From: Xanthostigma xanthostigma
Taxonomy: Eukaryota; Arthropoda; Insecta; Raphidioptera; Raphidiidae
Reading direction: 5' to 3'
DNA length: 64,000 bases
Assembly: GCA_963575645.1 (NCBI GenBank)
Contig: OY754470.1
Span: 25,960,501 to 26,024,500, forward strand
In this document: positions 1 to 10,471 of the stretch, piece after piece
Position numbering within the stretch: the first letter of the stretch is position 1
Layout of the letters: every line of letters begins with the position of its first letter
Position numbers and translations under genes: made by a program
The notes under the pieces: model-generated
What the model saw: the letters and a program-made list of their open reading frames with translations, nothing else
Database searches by the model: none
What the model was told of the DNA's origin: nothing

Positions 1-240
1 TACAAATAGGCATTTGAATTAAGTTGTTGAAGGGAGGAATTTTTAACTCGCAACTTTGCGAATAATCAGTTCCTGCAGTTTTTCATTCCGTTAAGATTTA
101 TAGTGAAAATATCGAAAAATTTGCAATCTCTGCCAGAAAACAAAAATTTAAACCGAAAAAAAAATGAGGTCCAACAAAATATTTTGATTCTATTTAATAT
201 TTTGAAAGAATTTTATATAAAGCGAATTAGAAATTAAATA

Positions 241-370
241 TTAATTATTTTTTATATTTTTTAGATCAGTTCTGAAGAAGGTCCAAATCCGGATTGAAAC
301 GTTAATGCATTAATTATAATTTTTGTTAATATATTGCCTGAAAAATTGGTCGATAATTTTATTTATTAAA
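241..370 (+). repeat. Penelope-like terminal fragment with hammerhead-like core
   Basis: This is a copy of a dispersed terminal sequence also seen near 14731, 26361, 50030 and 53092. It holds CTGAAGA (272-278), then GGTCC, a short loop, GGATT and GAAAC (296-300), followed by GTTAATG and the shared tail TTGGTCGATAATTTTATTTA. The order CUGANGA, stem, GAAA is that of a hammerhead ribozyme core, and such cores are known in Penelope-like element termini. Here the stem pairs with two G-U wobbles. One unpaired A lies between CTGAAGA and the stem, so activity is doubtful. No reverse transcriptase is nearby. Confidence 0.55.
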
Positions 371-639
371 GAATTTTTACTTCCCCTTCTACTACTATGG
401 TAGAGAAAGTATTGAATTTAGTCCAATTTTTTTCTCGGGAAATTATAAGATATTAACATTTTGACATTTTCACGAATTATTAGAGAATTGTTTGCTGAAA
501 AGTATCAAACAAACAGAGTACCTATTTAATAAATAAAATTCGTGGTTACACTTGAGTTTATAAACATTTTTACCATGACTACCGCTTACTTTTGACAACT
601 AACCAATTAAATTGGAAGGTTTAATTACTCTTCAACTGT

Positions 640-953
640 GCCTCTGCCGCGTATGTATGTCTGTCTGTCTGAACGCGATAAACTCAAAAACTATCGAACG
701 GATTTTCATACGGCTTAATAGAAGCGATAAACGAGGAAGGTTTCTGTATATAATTTGTAAATATTTTGTACAAAATGGCTGAACTATGACGGTGTTTTGT
801 TAAAAAAAAAAACTGTTTTTGTACGCTTACATGGCTAACGCTGACCAAATCTTTAGAGATACATCAAAACAATGTACTTTGATAGTTCCGCTGTGTCAAT
901 ATAATATTTCCACAACAGTTTTGCACCCGGATAAAACTGGGACGGGCCGCTAG
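640..953 (+). mobile_element. Non-autonomous Helitron-like element, 3' part
   Basis: The segment ends in a GC-rich stretch followed by CCGCTAG (947-953) and then T, the CTAG|T end expected of Helitrons. The same kind of end occurs at 4677, 12441, 20682 and 61929. The internal text (GAACGCGATAAACTC, then ATCGAACGGATTTTCATACG) recurs in reverse near 24018-24122, so this is a repeat family. The usual TCTATAC head is not visible here, so the left boundary is a guess. No replicase is encoded. Confidence 0.6.
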
Positions 954-959
954 TGATAT

Positions 960-1465
960 AATAATAATAATGCGTTTAACGTCCGTTTCTCGACTTAAGA
1001 GTATTCGTCCCTGCAAATACCCCCTGCACCCTTCATCTCAAATCTTTTCCCCTCGCCTAAAAACGGTTCGCGCTCTCCCGACGCTATTTTTAAAGATAGA
1101 GGGTTCTGGTAAACGCCAAATGAAAGACAAAGAATCAGACTACAGATCCTTCAGACGCCATTCGCACCAATACTATTTTCCATCTATCATACTTCCCAAT
1201 TTTTTCACCATTTTTTCAATGTACAATGTGCGAATGAATGAATTTTAGGACATTAAGATAAAGTAGGCAAATTTAGAGCATAGGCCATGGCCTTGAATAA
1301 GGAACCATTTCGATATTTATCTGGAATTATTGAGGGAAACCATTGAAAACCCTTTCTCGGCGAGAGGCGTCCCAGCCACATTTGCCCCCGCCGGGATTAG
1401 AACCCGGTACCCGTACCTCTCGAATGCGAGTCTAGTGCCCTCGCCACTATGCTACACCACTCGGT
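960..1465 (-). mobile_element. tRNA-Ala-like SINE, near full length
   Basis: Read on the minus strand, the element begins with a tRNA-like head. An A-box-like GTGGTGTAGCATAGTGG lies at about 1444-1460, a stretch resembling the tRNA-Ala anticodon arm (CTCGCATTCGAGAGGTAC) follows, and the B-box GGGTTCTAATCCC lies at 1393-1405. A unique body of about 400 bases leads to an (ATT)n tail at 961-972. The body recurs at 24601-24853, where the target duplication is clear. The two RNA polymerase III promoter boxes suggest how it was transcribed. I cannot define its own target duplication. Confidence 0.75.
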
Positions 1466-1466
1466 T

Positions 1467-3164
1467 ATAAAGGGACGTTGAAGGTATAACACTTATAATT
1501 ATTACTATATTAATACTAAAACTAAATCTTAGCTGTATACCTGTTGTGTCACACCCATAAAGATCCAGTTTACTGCAACCTGGTGTTAATGCGTGTGTTT
1601 GCGGGGAAGTTTAAATGAGAGCGTTAAAAGGCCACAATTATCGATTTTCTCAACGTAATCACCGAAAGTGAGACAGCTTGAGCACGTGACTGCGTGACTA
1701 CCTTCGCTAGCATTTAATTACAACGTGATAATGATTCATGACGCGCCGCGCAAACACGTTTACCAATGTTTCCACCTGGTACACGCGTCGGCCAGAAATC
1801 CGCTAGTTGACGACGTATTTATGTATACGTATATTCTATATGCCCGCCCCGCTATAGATATTACCCTACCTGTTGTACAATGATATTCATGTAAACTTCT
1901 TAAGACAAACCACCCCACCTTCCCTTACAGTTTCAAAGTTTATGACATGCGCCAAAATTTACAAGGTGTTTCGGTTGTTGGTCTATTTTGACAAAAATTA
2001 TAGATTAAACGAATTAAAAAATATCAGTACATTTTTATTATAGACAATAATTTAGGTTAATAAATATAAAAGCGTCTATGAAAGTTTATTAGTCCCAACC
2101 CACGCTTTTTAAATTATGACCCTAAATTATTAAAAAAAAACTAGTGTGCTTTAGACCACACGACTGAAGTAAAACTTCTTCCTGCCATAGCCCATAATTC
2201 GTTATTATTCACCCGAAAATTCACAAAATATGAACTTTAAAATAATACAATTTTATTCACTTTAAACGTAGAATATTTAATGTATTGAACAATTAATATC
2301 GATTTATAAAATTGTTCAAGAACGAAATGAACAGTCTAATGTTAGAAGAAAGAAATATAAACATAAAGATAATGAAAACAAAAGTAATACATTGCAATTA
2401 CTTAGTTCTAGTTGGATTCTAAGCGTAAATCTTTATGAAATATTATTTAGTTCTGCAAGTTAAGTAGGTTTACAAAACTTTTTTCTGTCACCCGATAGCG
2501 CACTGGCAAGTAAAGTATGTGTCATTCTATTGTTAATACTGCTTATATTTTCGGCCACCTGATGGCGCCACTAGCCAGTGAAGTATTTGTCACCCACTTT
2601 CCATCTTACGAACTTATATCTCCTTCTCAACTTCCGTTCGCCTCGCCCGATCACACTTCCGTAAATCTCTCGTCACGCATTCACCAGCTTACTCCCCAAG
2701 TCAAGCGTGCGTAAAGAAGTTTTACTTCAAAAAATATTTTTTGTTCTAAAAAGTTTTTTTTGTCCTTTTTAGTCTTTCAAAAATTTCACTATTAAATCAT
2801 TAGTTTATTAAAATTATTTGACTATTTAATTCTAAAAACGACTGAATTATGTACTGTTATCGGGAATACCTACATTTCAAACCGATCGGATATCTGGCGT
2901 CCGCCATATTGGGTTTACAATTACGTCACGTAGCTTATCGTGTTTCACTCGTCAAACTCTTTCATTTGATACCTACCTATGTCAAGAGGATTGTGAGGAA
3001 AAAGATAATCGGCCCTCTTGTGCCGGCCGCCATATTGGATTTATATATTGTCACCGAACGTATGCACATGTGCAAAATTTCAAAGCTCTAGCTTAATTAG
3101 ATCTAGTCTAAATTTTTATTGTAAGTTTTGACCCAACCTGATAGACTGACTGACATAGAAATCT
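1467..3164. other. Non-coding stretch with weak repeat remnants
   Basis: No gene is visible; open frames here are short and lack recognisable motifs. At 2489-2600 two related motifs (GATAGCGCACTGGC and GATGGCGCCACTAGCC, each followed by AGTGAAGTAT-type text) suggest a decayed repeat. At about 2860-3160 phrases such as CCGCCATATTGG (twice) and GTGCAAAATTTC resemble the non-LTR tail sequences at 25016 and 43090, but the similarity is loose. Confidence 0.4.
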
Positions 3165-3378
3165 TTGACAACTGCTGTTTTAAGAGTAGATAATATTATA
3201 AACTCGAATCTATCTAAAAATGTTTCCGCAGAATCTGCCCTTTCCAAAAAGCTATACAGTTCGAATGGATTTCGTATGAAATTAACTTAGATACAACTTC
3301 TTGTATTAACTAAAATCAGCTCTGACGCGCAAAGCGATAATAGAGCACATACCGCTATAGTATAGCGGTATGTGCAAT
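3165..3378 (+). repeat. Dispersed repeat R, copy 1, ending in a perfect hairpin
   Basis: This segment matches 11348-11590 in the opposite orientation. It runs from GACAACTGCTG, through a stretch containing TTTCGTATGAAATTAACTTAG and CAGCTCTGACGCGCAAAGCG, to a hairpin of two perfect 15-base arms around one base (3345-3375, GCACATACCGCTATA). The arms are equally well kept in the other copy although the loops differ, so the hairpin seems to be a defined terminus of the element. No coding capacity is seen and the family is not recognised. Confidence 0.6.
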
Positions 3379-4016
3379 TTGTAAGTTACTTTCAAAAGAC
3401 GTCCAACGGAAACACTGTGTTGAACTCACCCCATTTTTTTCGTACGCTTTAACTACGGGTAAAGAAATCAGAATGAGCTTAAGAACGTTGCCATTGCATC
3501 GTTTTTCGTTGAAGAATTGGCACAATAACACAGATACCCTGTACAGTGTACACTGTGTGCGTTAAGTCCCTAATTACTTTACCACACATGATATCACACA
3601 AAGATTATAGTATTAACCACGAATGTCAATACAAACTCTCATCCCGTTTACTTGATTCCGTGTGACATTTTAATAAGCTTTATTACGATCATTAATTAAT
3701 TATGTAACAAATCTCATTTGTACTAGCAGTACTGAATACTGATATTGTTACAAAACTTGAATTGACTTTTCAAAACCATAATTTACGTAAATCTATGACA
3801 TTTAGACGTTTATATAAAATTATCTATATGTTCGCTATTCTCTTCGACATACTCATCCAGCGTTTTTTTCTATTGATAAAACGTTGTAAAAATAAAAATT
3901 ATATTACAGATGACGAATTTTAATGGTTGGTTATTAAACTGATCTGTGCGAAGCCGTGATTAAAACGTTTCTAAATAAAATAAATAGATTCAAACACTGT
4001 TCAAGCAATGTACAAA
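3379..4016. other. Non-coding stretch
   Basis: AT-rich sequence without a gene-like frame, recognisable repeat or RNA gene. The left edge abuts the hairpin end of repeat R and the right edge the head of a Helitron-like element. Confidence 0.4.
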
Positions 4017-4505
4017 TCTATAGATATAAAATTCCCGTGTCACAATTTTGGCCGCGCTAATCTCCGAAACCACTGAACAGATTTTAATGAAATTTTGTAA
4101 ATGTGTCTTGCTTGGTGCAACTTAGGATAGTTTTTATAAAATATTTTGTACAAAATTACGGTATTTTCTCAAAAAAGTACCAAATAGCGACATCCATCTG
4201 TTCAGAAGTAAATTCCACGTCACATGTGTTTCATAGACAAACAATACGATGTAAAAAACGCATGTGTTTGGTTTTTTGTGTATCATTGTTGGATCGTGCG
4301 TAATTATCTCGACAAGCTCTTCGCAAATCAAATTTAACTCTTAATCTAACGCCCTTTTCTTAATTCTGTAAGTTTTTCGATCGGAACAAAACTTTCTTTT
4401 TTTTATTATTGAACATTAATTTGACTGAATTAAATGATTTAGCATAACAGTAATTTAAAGTTTTTATGAGTGAGCCACAGCAACGCGTAGCCGGGTCTGC
4501 TATAG
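4017..4505 (+). mobile_element. Non-autonomous Helitron-like element
   Basis: The element begins at A|TCTATAGATATAAAATTC. The head is followed by the common phrase about wrong-strand-free 'CTAATCTCCGAAACCACTGA'. It ends in CACAGCAACGCGTAGCCGGG then CTATAG|T, a slightly altered CTAG end. The same 3' text (CAACGCGTGGCCGGGCACAG) marks ends near 31262 (minus), 58430 (plus) and 58880 (minus), so it belongs to a family. It has no coding capacity. Confidence 0.6.
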
Positions 4506-4545
4506 TTCATTTAATTCATCGAGTGTCCCACGCTTTTTAACGTTT

Positions 4546-4677
4546 TCTATACTAATGTTATAAAGATGTAAAGTTTGTAAATTTGGATGTAGGAGATAAT
4601 CTCCGAAAATTTTCTACCAATATTTAAAATCAACGAACAAATGGTAACACTCGGGCGAAGCCGAACCGGACCGCTAG
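4546..4677 (+). mobile_element. Short non-autonomous Helitron
   Basis: A 132-bp element with the classic Helitron head TCTATACTAATGTTATAAAG at 4546 and the tail CGGGCGAAGCCGAACCGGACC-GCTAG ending at 4677 before T. The internal phrase GGAGATAATCTCCGAAA is shared with the longer relative ending at 28957. It has no internal gene and is probably mobilised in trans. Confidence 0.75.
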
Positions 4678-5484
4678 TACAGTACTAAAACTCGTGCCAT
4701 ACATTAACTTACTCGCTAAGATTCCAAGATCAAACTTCTGTTAAAATTTGTAACAAGAAAAAATAAAAAAAATATTTAAGCACACTTAACCATTGATCTA
4801 TACTTGACGAACATTATTAGACGAAACGTCAGATGGAAATACCAATAGACCACGGCCTACAAGCCCGGAAGCCAGGAAGATTTGGAACAAAACCGGCCTT
4901 GAAAGCTTACACACTCGGAAACAACATGTCCTGTTCGTCACGCTAGAAAGGTTACACCAGTGACGTAGATGAAAGCTAGAGTAGTGTGTACAATATTATG
5001 TTTGACGTATTTGTTATGTCAGTATACATACATAATATTATATAACTGCCATTCCGTTTGCCTCAAACTACGTTCACCAGTCACCGAATATACGTACATG
5101 TATAATAAAGTCTAGCATACGCTGCAATAAAAGCTATGAATGCTCCATACATTCGTGCATTACAGTGTGCCTCGCGCAATGTATGTAACTGTGTATATGT
5201 ATGCATGATAGTTGTTACATGCGTAGACTATGTACGCCGCCGTGTCTATGCATATACTGAAAATGTATGGCCTGCTTTTTGTATATGTGATTGACAAACA
5301 TCTTCACAATGCATCCTGTTCGAGGACCGTAAAATATAGGAATGCAACTGACACAAATCGAATCCATGTAAGGCAACACTCATCTGATCGAACAAGCATA
5401 AGTCGGCCCACAACATAGAATGTGCGTCATATATCTCGGCTATCGTCATAAATTTCACTTTATAGTAACCAGTAATGTGTTTAT
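4678..5484. other. Non-coding stretch
   Basis: No supported gene. The sequence is AT-rich with scattered ATGTATGT-type runs (about 5090-5220). Short overlapping open frames on both strands lack motifs and look like chance. Confidence 0.4.
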
Positions 5485-6002
5485 ATCCTGTTTGAACCAC
5501 CAAGCATGGACTATTCAATCTATTTTTTACGAATTATCGACTATTATTGAAGTTGAACTTCTTTAGACGCGACTTGAGAATACCTCAGATCTTTTTTCGG
5601 ACGAAAGTAACGTGCTTACGCAGCGCGTCTGCTATTTAAAGAAATCGATTGACAGATGGCGGTATCGTAGAAACCATCTTGAACGAAAGGTGAAACGCAA
5701 ATAAATTTGGTGATCGGTTTTCGCTATTTAAAGGCATCGACTGACAGATGGCGACATTAAAATGCATATGTAACAAATATAGCTACGGACGCAAACCAAT
5801 AAGCTTAGCCAACTTAATTTGTGAGTGAATATTTTCCAAAAAGTGTGAGTGGTAAAAAGAATAGTATATTCTGCGACGAGTGAGAGAGGGAGAAGATTTC
5901 ATGAGCGTGAAATTTGCCGCACGAGCGTAGCGAGTGCGGTAACACCTGAGTGGAATATTTTCCTTCGATCAATAGTCGCACATAATACTTTATTCAGCAC
6001 GA
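5485..6002 (+). repeat. Dispersed repeat Z, copy 1, host of the gypsy insertion
   Basis: The segment matches 34555-35190 in the same order. Shared parts are TTTGAACCACCAAGCA, then TCAGATCTTTTTTCGGACG, then copies of an internal unit containing GACAGATGGCGG and CATCTTGAACGAAAG, then GTGAGTGAATATTT and GAGTGGTAAAAA. Two units are seen here (starting at 5644 and 5736), against four in the other copy. The gypsy element has inserted just downstream, so the right end of Z is cut off or displaced. No coding capacity is evident. Confidence 0.6.
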
Positions 6003-6007
6003 GTAAT

Positions 6008-6168
6008 TGTAAGATCTTTATTAATGAAAAGTTTTATTTTACTTTAAATATTCTTTATTAGCACAAAACGTGACCTTTCAATCGGAATACAAGAACACAA
6101 CTGCTATATCATTCAGAACGAATCATTGTCCTTTATAATAATAATTACATAATTATAAATACATCACA
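6008..6168 (-). repeat. 3' LTR of the gypsy element
   Basis: In element orientation this is the downstream LTR. It starts TGTGATG and ends TCTTACA. It carries a TATAAAGG box-like sequence (complement of 6130-6137) and, further along, several AATAAA polyadenylation-type signals. It is identical to the upstream LTR across all 161 positions by direct comparison. The 5-bp duplication GTAAT abuts it at 6003-6007. Confidence 0.93.
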
Positions 6169-6170
6169 TA

Positions 6171-6181
6171 CCTCTTTTCTT
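6171..6181 (-). other. Polypurine tract
   Basis: On the element strand the 11 bases AAGAAAAGAGG sit two bases before the 3' LTR. This is where the purine-rich primer for plus-strand DNA synthesis lies in LTR retrotransposons. Confidence 0.8.
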
Positions 6182-6241
6182 AATTTAGGAAAATAAATCA
6201 ATTCTAATACAATTATATAATATAAATAAACAAACACATTA

Positions 6242-9200
6242 TTATATGTACTGTAAACGATCCACGGGCTTTCGGTTTCTTGGATAAAGTTTAATATTTT
6301 CTGTTATGCCGGGATCATCGGAATCCGAAAGCTCTGTTTCGCTATTAAAAATCCACAAAGAGTCATCAAGGTTAATACCGTCTGATGTATCCTCTGAATC
6401 TGAGTTATAATCAACGTGGTTTTCAGTTAAAGTTTCATGATCAACATTAATTTGTCTATATATAGGAAAAGGACCTTTATTCGATAAATTATTTTGTTTA
6501 GCTTCTATTTTAATTAATTGATCAATATGCTTGCGCAACACTTGCCCTTCAATATTAACTAAATATGATACAGGACCCGTTATTTTTATTATTTGTCCCG
6601 TCATCCATTCTGTTTTATTGTTTTTATAAACTTTTGCTAAAACCGTGTCATTAATTTGTAAATACCTAGTTTTCCCCTTCCTATAAAATTTTTGTTTTTC
6701 TTGATTTGTTTTAACAATATCTTTTAGATTTTTATTTTCTTTTTTACAAAATGGTAACAACAAATTTAGCCTGGTCCGTAAATCTTTTTTAAACATGAGT
6801 TGTGCTGGACTTTGTTCTGTAGTAGACTGAGGACAGTTACGATATTGTAATAAAAAGTTGTTTAATGCCAGATCTACATTCACTTTACCCAACAAAGCCT
6901 TTTTTAAAGTTCGTTTTATAATTTTCACAGAATTTTCCGCTTGGCCGTTACTACTAGGTTTGTATGGACTTACAAAAATATGTCTAATACCATTGCTTGC
7001 CGTAAATTGTTTAAATTCGTTCGAAGTAAATGGTGGGCCATTATCTGTTACCAACTGACAGGGTAGACCAAAATGGGAAAATGTGTTCCTAAAATTATTT
7101 ATAACACTCGAAGCATTCGTTTTAGTCATTTTAAATACTTCTATCCACTTAGAATAAGCGTCTACTATAACAAGATACATAGAACCGTTAAGTGGACCCA
7201 AGAAATCTGCATGAATCCTATACCATGATTCATTCGGATATTGCCAAGGATTTAATTCCGCCTTTTCGGGTGTATTTCTGAATGACTGACATACATGACA
7301 TTTTTTAACTGTAGTCTCTATTTCGTTATTAATCGCAGGCCACCAAATATAAGAACGCGCAATCATTTTGGTTTTAACTATACCTAAATGAACTGAGTGA
7401 AGCTCATCTAATAAACGCTTTCGTAAACTGACAGGTACTACTAGACGTTGACCCCAAAAAATGCAATTTTCAATTAAATTCAATTCGTCTTTTCTATTGA
7501 AATAAGGTTGTAAATTTTGTAGTTTGTTTTTTGTTGGCCAGCCATTAACAATAAAATTTTTAACACAACGTAAAACCGAATCATTATCAATTTCATTTGA
7601 GACCAGATTTAAATCTATCGGTAATGATTCTTCAATTAACTTAACATAAGAAATATCATTTAGGCTATCATAATCAGTAAACTCACAATCATTTATCGGA
7701 TTTCTTGACATTGCATCTGCAATTGCATTGTTCTTAGATGTAATATATTTTATAGAATAATCATAACCCGACAATATAATAGCCCATCTTTGTAAACGAC
7801 CAGCAATCATTTGCGGGATACTTTTGTTGGGACTAAATAACGATATTAATGGACGGTGGTCTGTTAATATTGTAAAATGTCGACCGTATAAAAATTTGTT
7901 AAATTTTTTTAAAGCAAAAATTATCGCTAAAGCCTCCTTATCTATTTGTGAATAATTTTTTTCACTTTTAGATAAGGTTCTCGAAATAAATTGGATAGGT
8001 CGTTCATTCCCATTGGGCATGACATGTGATAAACTGGCGCCAACGCCCAAATTAGAAGCATCACAGGCCATAATCAATGGTAAATTTGCGTCATAATGTA
8101 CTAAAATTTCTGATGAAATTATTAATTCTTTTACTGTGTTAAAAGCTTTAGTACATTCACCTGTCCATTCCCAAACAGTATTCTTTAGCAATAACTTATA
8201 CAAAGGTTGTAAAATAAAACTTAAATTTTTAACAAATTTCGCGTAATAATTAATTAACCCCAAAAAACTTTTAAGTTGTGTGACGTTATTAGGTATGCTC
8301 ATGTCCGTAATGGCTTTAACTTTGTCCGGTGAAGTGCTTAAACCTTCTTTGTTTATAACAAACCCTAAATACGAAACGGATTGTTGAAGAAAACTACATT
8401 TATCTTTGCTCACAGTTAACCCATAACTTTGCAAAATACCAAGTACTTTATTTAACCGTTCTATGTGTATATTTAAATTAGGTGCCGTTATTAAAATATC
8501 ATCTAAAAAGACAGTGCAGCCTTCAAAATTAATGAGTTGCTCCATAATTCTTTGAAATTTTCCTGGCGCACATTTTAAACCATACGGTAAGCGATTATAA
8601 CGGAAAAGCCCTTTTTGTGTTACAATAGTGACATATTTTTTTGATTCTTCCTCTAACTCTAACTGTTGATAAGCCATAGATAGATCGATTTTTGAAAATA
8701 ATGTTCCCCCCTGTAATTTCACGAATAAATCATCAATGACCGGTATTGGATATTTATCATCTTCTATTACTGGATTTAATGTCACCTTAAAGTCTCCGCA
8801 TATTCTTACTTGACCATTTTGTTTTAGTACCGGTACGATAGGTGTTCCCCATTCTGAATTTTCTACGGGAGAAATTACTCCTTTTTTAACGAGTCTATCT
8901 AATTCCAAATCAATTTTTTCTTTTAAGGCAAATGGTACAGGGCGCGATTTCCTATAAACTGGGTTAGCATCAGGATTAACCTTAATGGATATTTTAAATT
9001 TATTAAAATGACCTAATTCGTTTGAAAAGACATTTTTATATTTTAGCATTAAATCATTGATTATATCATCATTGCATTCAATTTTATCTATGTGAGAACA
9101 AAAATTAATTTCTAATGCGCTCATCCATTTTCGTCCTATAATCGGTGATACTGCTTCTCTTAAAATAACTAAATCTAAATCTCTAGAAATATTTTTATAT

Positions 9201-10249
9201 GAAACTTTAACTTTTATGAAACCCAAGGGTCTTACTTGCTGCCCATTATACATTTTCAATATCAAATTTGTTTTTTGTAATTTTAAATTAGAAAAATACT
9301 TATCATAAAACATTTTGCTTACAGCTGAAATGGACGCACCAGAATCGAGTTCTAATTTAAATAATTTGTTATTAATATAAATTTCAATTATCCATGGTTT
9401 ATCCAGTTCAACTGCGTTGCATGAACTTACATTAGCAACTACGTAATCATCAGTTTCCGACCATTGTTCAGTTACATCATCATCATCATCGACATTCTTT
9501 ACAATTCTTTCTGTATAAGATTTCTTTGAATTATCCATTTTATCTCTGCAAACTTTCGCTATGTGACCTTTTTTTCCACATTTGTTGCATATTACATCTC
9601 GATACCTACAATTCGTATGCCAGTGATTTGTCCAACCGCAACTTTTACACGGCGTTCTCTTCTCTTGATCCCTGAAGTTTCTTGTGCTTCCTACCCGTTG
9701 CATCCTTGTATCCGTTCCAACTTCCATAGCAGCATTCATACCAGCAGCTTCCAATGACGTAGCCAGCTCCACAGCTCGACCATACGACAGACTTCGTTCC
9801 ACGTACAAACTTTGTCGAATATACTCGCTTTTCAGCCCAAAAACCAGTTGATCTCTAATATTCTCTTCTAAGACATCTTTACCGCTAAACTCGCAGGTTT
9901 TCGCTAAATTCTTCAATACCGCAATATATTGACTTACACTTTCATCTTCACCTTGCTTCCTACTTCTTAATTTAATTCTTTCTGCAATTGGAGATGGTCT
10001 TGGCTCTAAATGATCAGCAATTATTTTTTTCAATTCGTCGTAAGTTTTGTCCTTCGGTAGCGTTGGATTACATAAGTCCTTCATCAATTCGTACGTTTCA
10101 TTGCCGCATATTGCTATTAATGTGGGCACTTTTTCTGTTTCCTGTGTTTTATTAATAATAAAAAATTGCTCTATTCGATCAGTATACGAACTCCATTTAT
10201 CGCCATTTCCTACGTTGAATTCTCTTAGAAATGTTAATGGTACAGACAT
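6242..10249 (-). CDS. gag-pol: Gag-Pol polyprotein, mag-like Ty3/gypsy
   Basis: A single frame of 1335 residues encodes the whole replication machinery. Residues 1-200 resemble a gag capsid-type region. Two CCHC zinc knuckles follow (C201-C214 and C221-C234), then an aspartic protease with DSGA at 302-305. Reverse transcriptase spans about 420-640, with D522 and FLDD at 581-584. RNase H spans about 720-850 (D730, E772, D797, D845). Integrase has an H951/H954/C984/C987 zinc site and a D1015, D1069, E1105 catalytic triad, with 35 residues between the last two. A GPVSYLV motif at 1225-1231 is the GPF/Y module. An acidic tail ends the protein. The start follows the LTR by 61 bases. No stop or frameshift is seen and no env is present. 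Gag and Pol share one frame, so protease processing presumably separates them. Confidence 0.95.
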   Translation of the reverse strand: MSVPLTFLREFNVGNGDKWSSYTDRIEQFFIINKTQETEKVPTLIAICGNETYELMKDLCNPTLPKDKTYDELKKIIADHLEPRPSPIAERIKLRSRKQGEDESVSQYIAVLKNLAKTCEFSGKDVLEENIRDQLVFGLKSEYIRQSLYVERSLSYGRAVELATSLEAAGMNAAMEVGTDTRMQRVGSTRNFRDQEKRTPCKSCGWTNHWHTNCRYRDVICNKCGKKGHIAKVCRDKMDNSKKSYTERIVKNVDDDDDVTEQWSETDDYVVANVSSCNAVELDKPWIIEIYINNKLFKLELDSGASISAVSKMFYDKYFSNLKLQKTNLILKMYNGQQVRPLGFIKVKVSYKNISRDLDLVILREAVSPIIGRKWMSALEINFCSHIDKIECNDDIINDLMLKYKNVFSNELGHFNKFKISIKVNPDANPVYRKSRPVPFALKEKIDLELDRLVKKGVISPVENSEWGTPIVPVLKQNGQVRICGDFKVTLNPVIEDDKYPIPVIDDLFVKLQGGTLFSKIDLSMAYQQLELEEESKKYVTIVTQKGLFRYNRLPYGLKCAPGKFQRIMEQLINFEGCTVFLDDILITAPNLNIHIERLNKVLGILQSYGLTVSKDKCSFLQQSVSYLGFVINKEGLSTSPDKVKAITDMSIPNNVTQLKSFLGLINYYAKFVKNLSFILQPLYKLLLKNTVWEWTGECTKAFNTVKELIISSEILVHYDANLPLIMACDASNLGVGASLSHVMPNGNERPIQFISRTLSKSEKNYSQIDKEALAIIFALKKFNKFLYGRHFTILTDHRPLISLFSPNKSIPQMIAGRLQRWAIILSGYDYSIKYITSKNNAIADAMSRNPINDCEFTDYDSLNDISYVKLIEESLPIDLNLVSNEIDNDSVLRCVKNFIVNGWPTKNKLQNLQPYFNRKDELNLIENCIFWGQRLVVPVSLRKRLLDELHSVHLGIVKTKMIARSYIWWPAINNEIETTVKKCHVCQSFRNTPEKAELNPWQYPNESWYRIHADFLGPLNGSMYLVIVDAYSKWIEVFKMTKTNASSVINNFRNTFSHFGLPCQLVTDNGPPFTSNEFKQFTASNGIRHIFVSPYKPSSNGQAENSVKIIKRTLKKALLGKVNVDLALNNFLLQYRNCPQSTTEQSPAQLMFKKDLRTRLNLLLPFCKKENKNLKDIVKTNQEKQKFYRKGKTRYLQINDTVLAKVYKNNKTEWMTGQIIKITGPVSYLVNIEGQVLRKHIDQLIKIEAKQNNLSNKGPFPIYRQINVDHETLTENHVDYNSDSEDTSDGINLDDSLWIFNSETELSDSDDPGITENIKLYPRNRKPVDRLQYI

Positions 10250-10296
10250 TTTTCTTCTTTTTATTTCAATTTTATTATTAATATTTAATTTTAATA

Positions 10297-10307
10297 CCTC
10301 GTCGCCA
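10297..10307 (-). other. Primer-binding site, tRNA-Ser type
   Basis: Three bases inside the 5' LTR the element strand reads TGGCGACGAGG. This is complementary to a tRNA 3' end of the form CCTCGTCG-CCA, which as I recall matches insect tRNA-Ser(GCU). The mag group is known for tRNA-Ser priming. The tRNA assignment is from memory and needs a search. Confidence 0.7.
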
Positions 10308-10310
10308 ATA

Positions 10311-10471
10311 TGTAAGATCTTTATTAATGAAAAGTTTTATTTTACTTTAAATATTCTTTATTAGCACAAAACGTGACCTTTCAATCGGAATACAAGAACA
10401 CAACTGCTATATCATTCAGAACGAATCATTGTCCTTTATAATAATAATTACATAATTATAAATACATCACA
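10311..10471 (-). repeat. 5' LTR of the gypsy element
   Basis: The upstream LTR in element orientation; the promoter function should lie here. It is identical to 6008-6168 and is followed at 10472-10476 by the second copy of the GTAAT target duplication. Confidence 0.93.

Larger units (their letters stand above)
6008..10471 (-). mobile_element. Complete mag-like Ty3/gypsy LTR retrotransposon
   Basis: A complete 4464-bp element lies on the minus strand. Its ends are LTRs of 161 bp (6008-6168 and 10311-10471) that are identical base for base, each TGT...ACA. It is flanked by a perfect 5-bp target duplication, GTAAT (6003-6007 and 10472-10476). Between the LTRs are a primer-binding site, one uninterrupted gag-pol frame and a polypurine tract. 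There is no envelope gene. Identical LTRs and an open frame indicate a very recent insertion that may be able to move. Compact size, single frame, two CCHC knuckles and a tRNA-Ser-type primer site suggest the mag group; that placement is inference from family knowledge, not from a tree. Confidence 0.93.

Noticed and set aside
6242-10249. An envelope gene, which would make the element an errantivirus
   Set aside because: Only 73 bases separate the stop codon from the 3' LTR, so there is no room for env.
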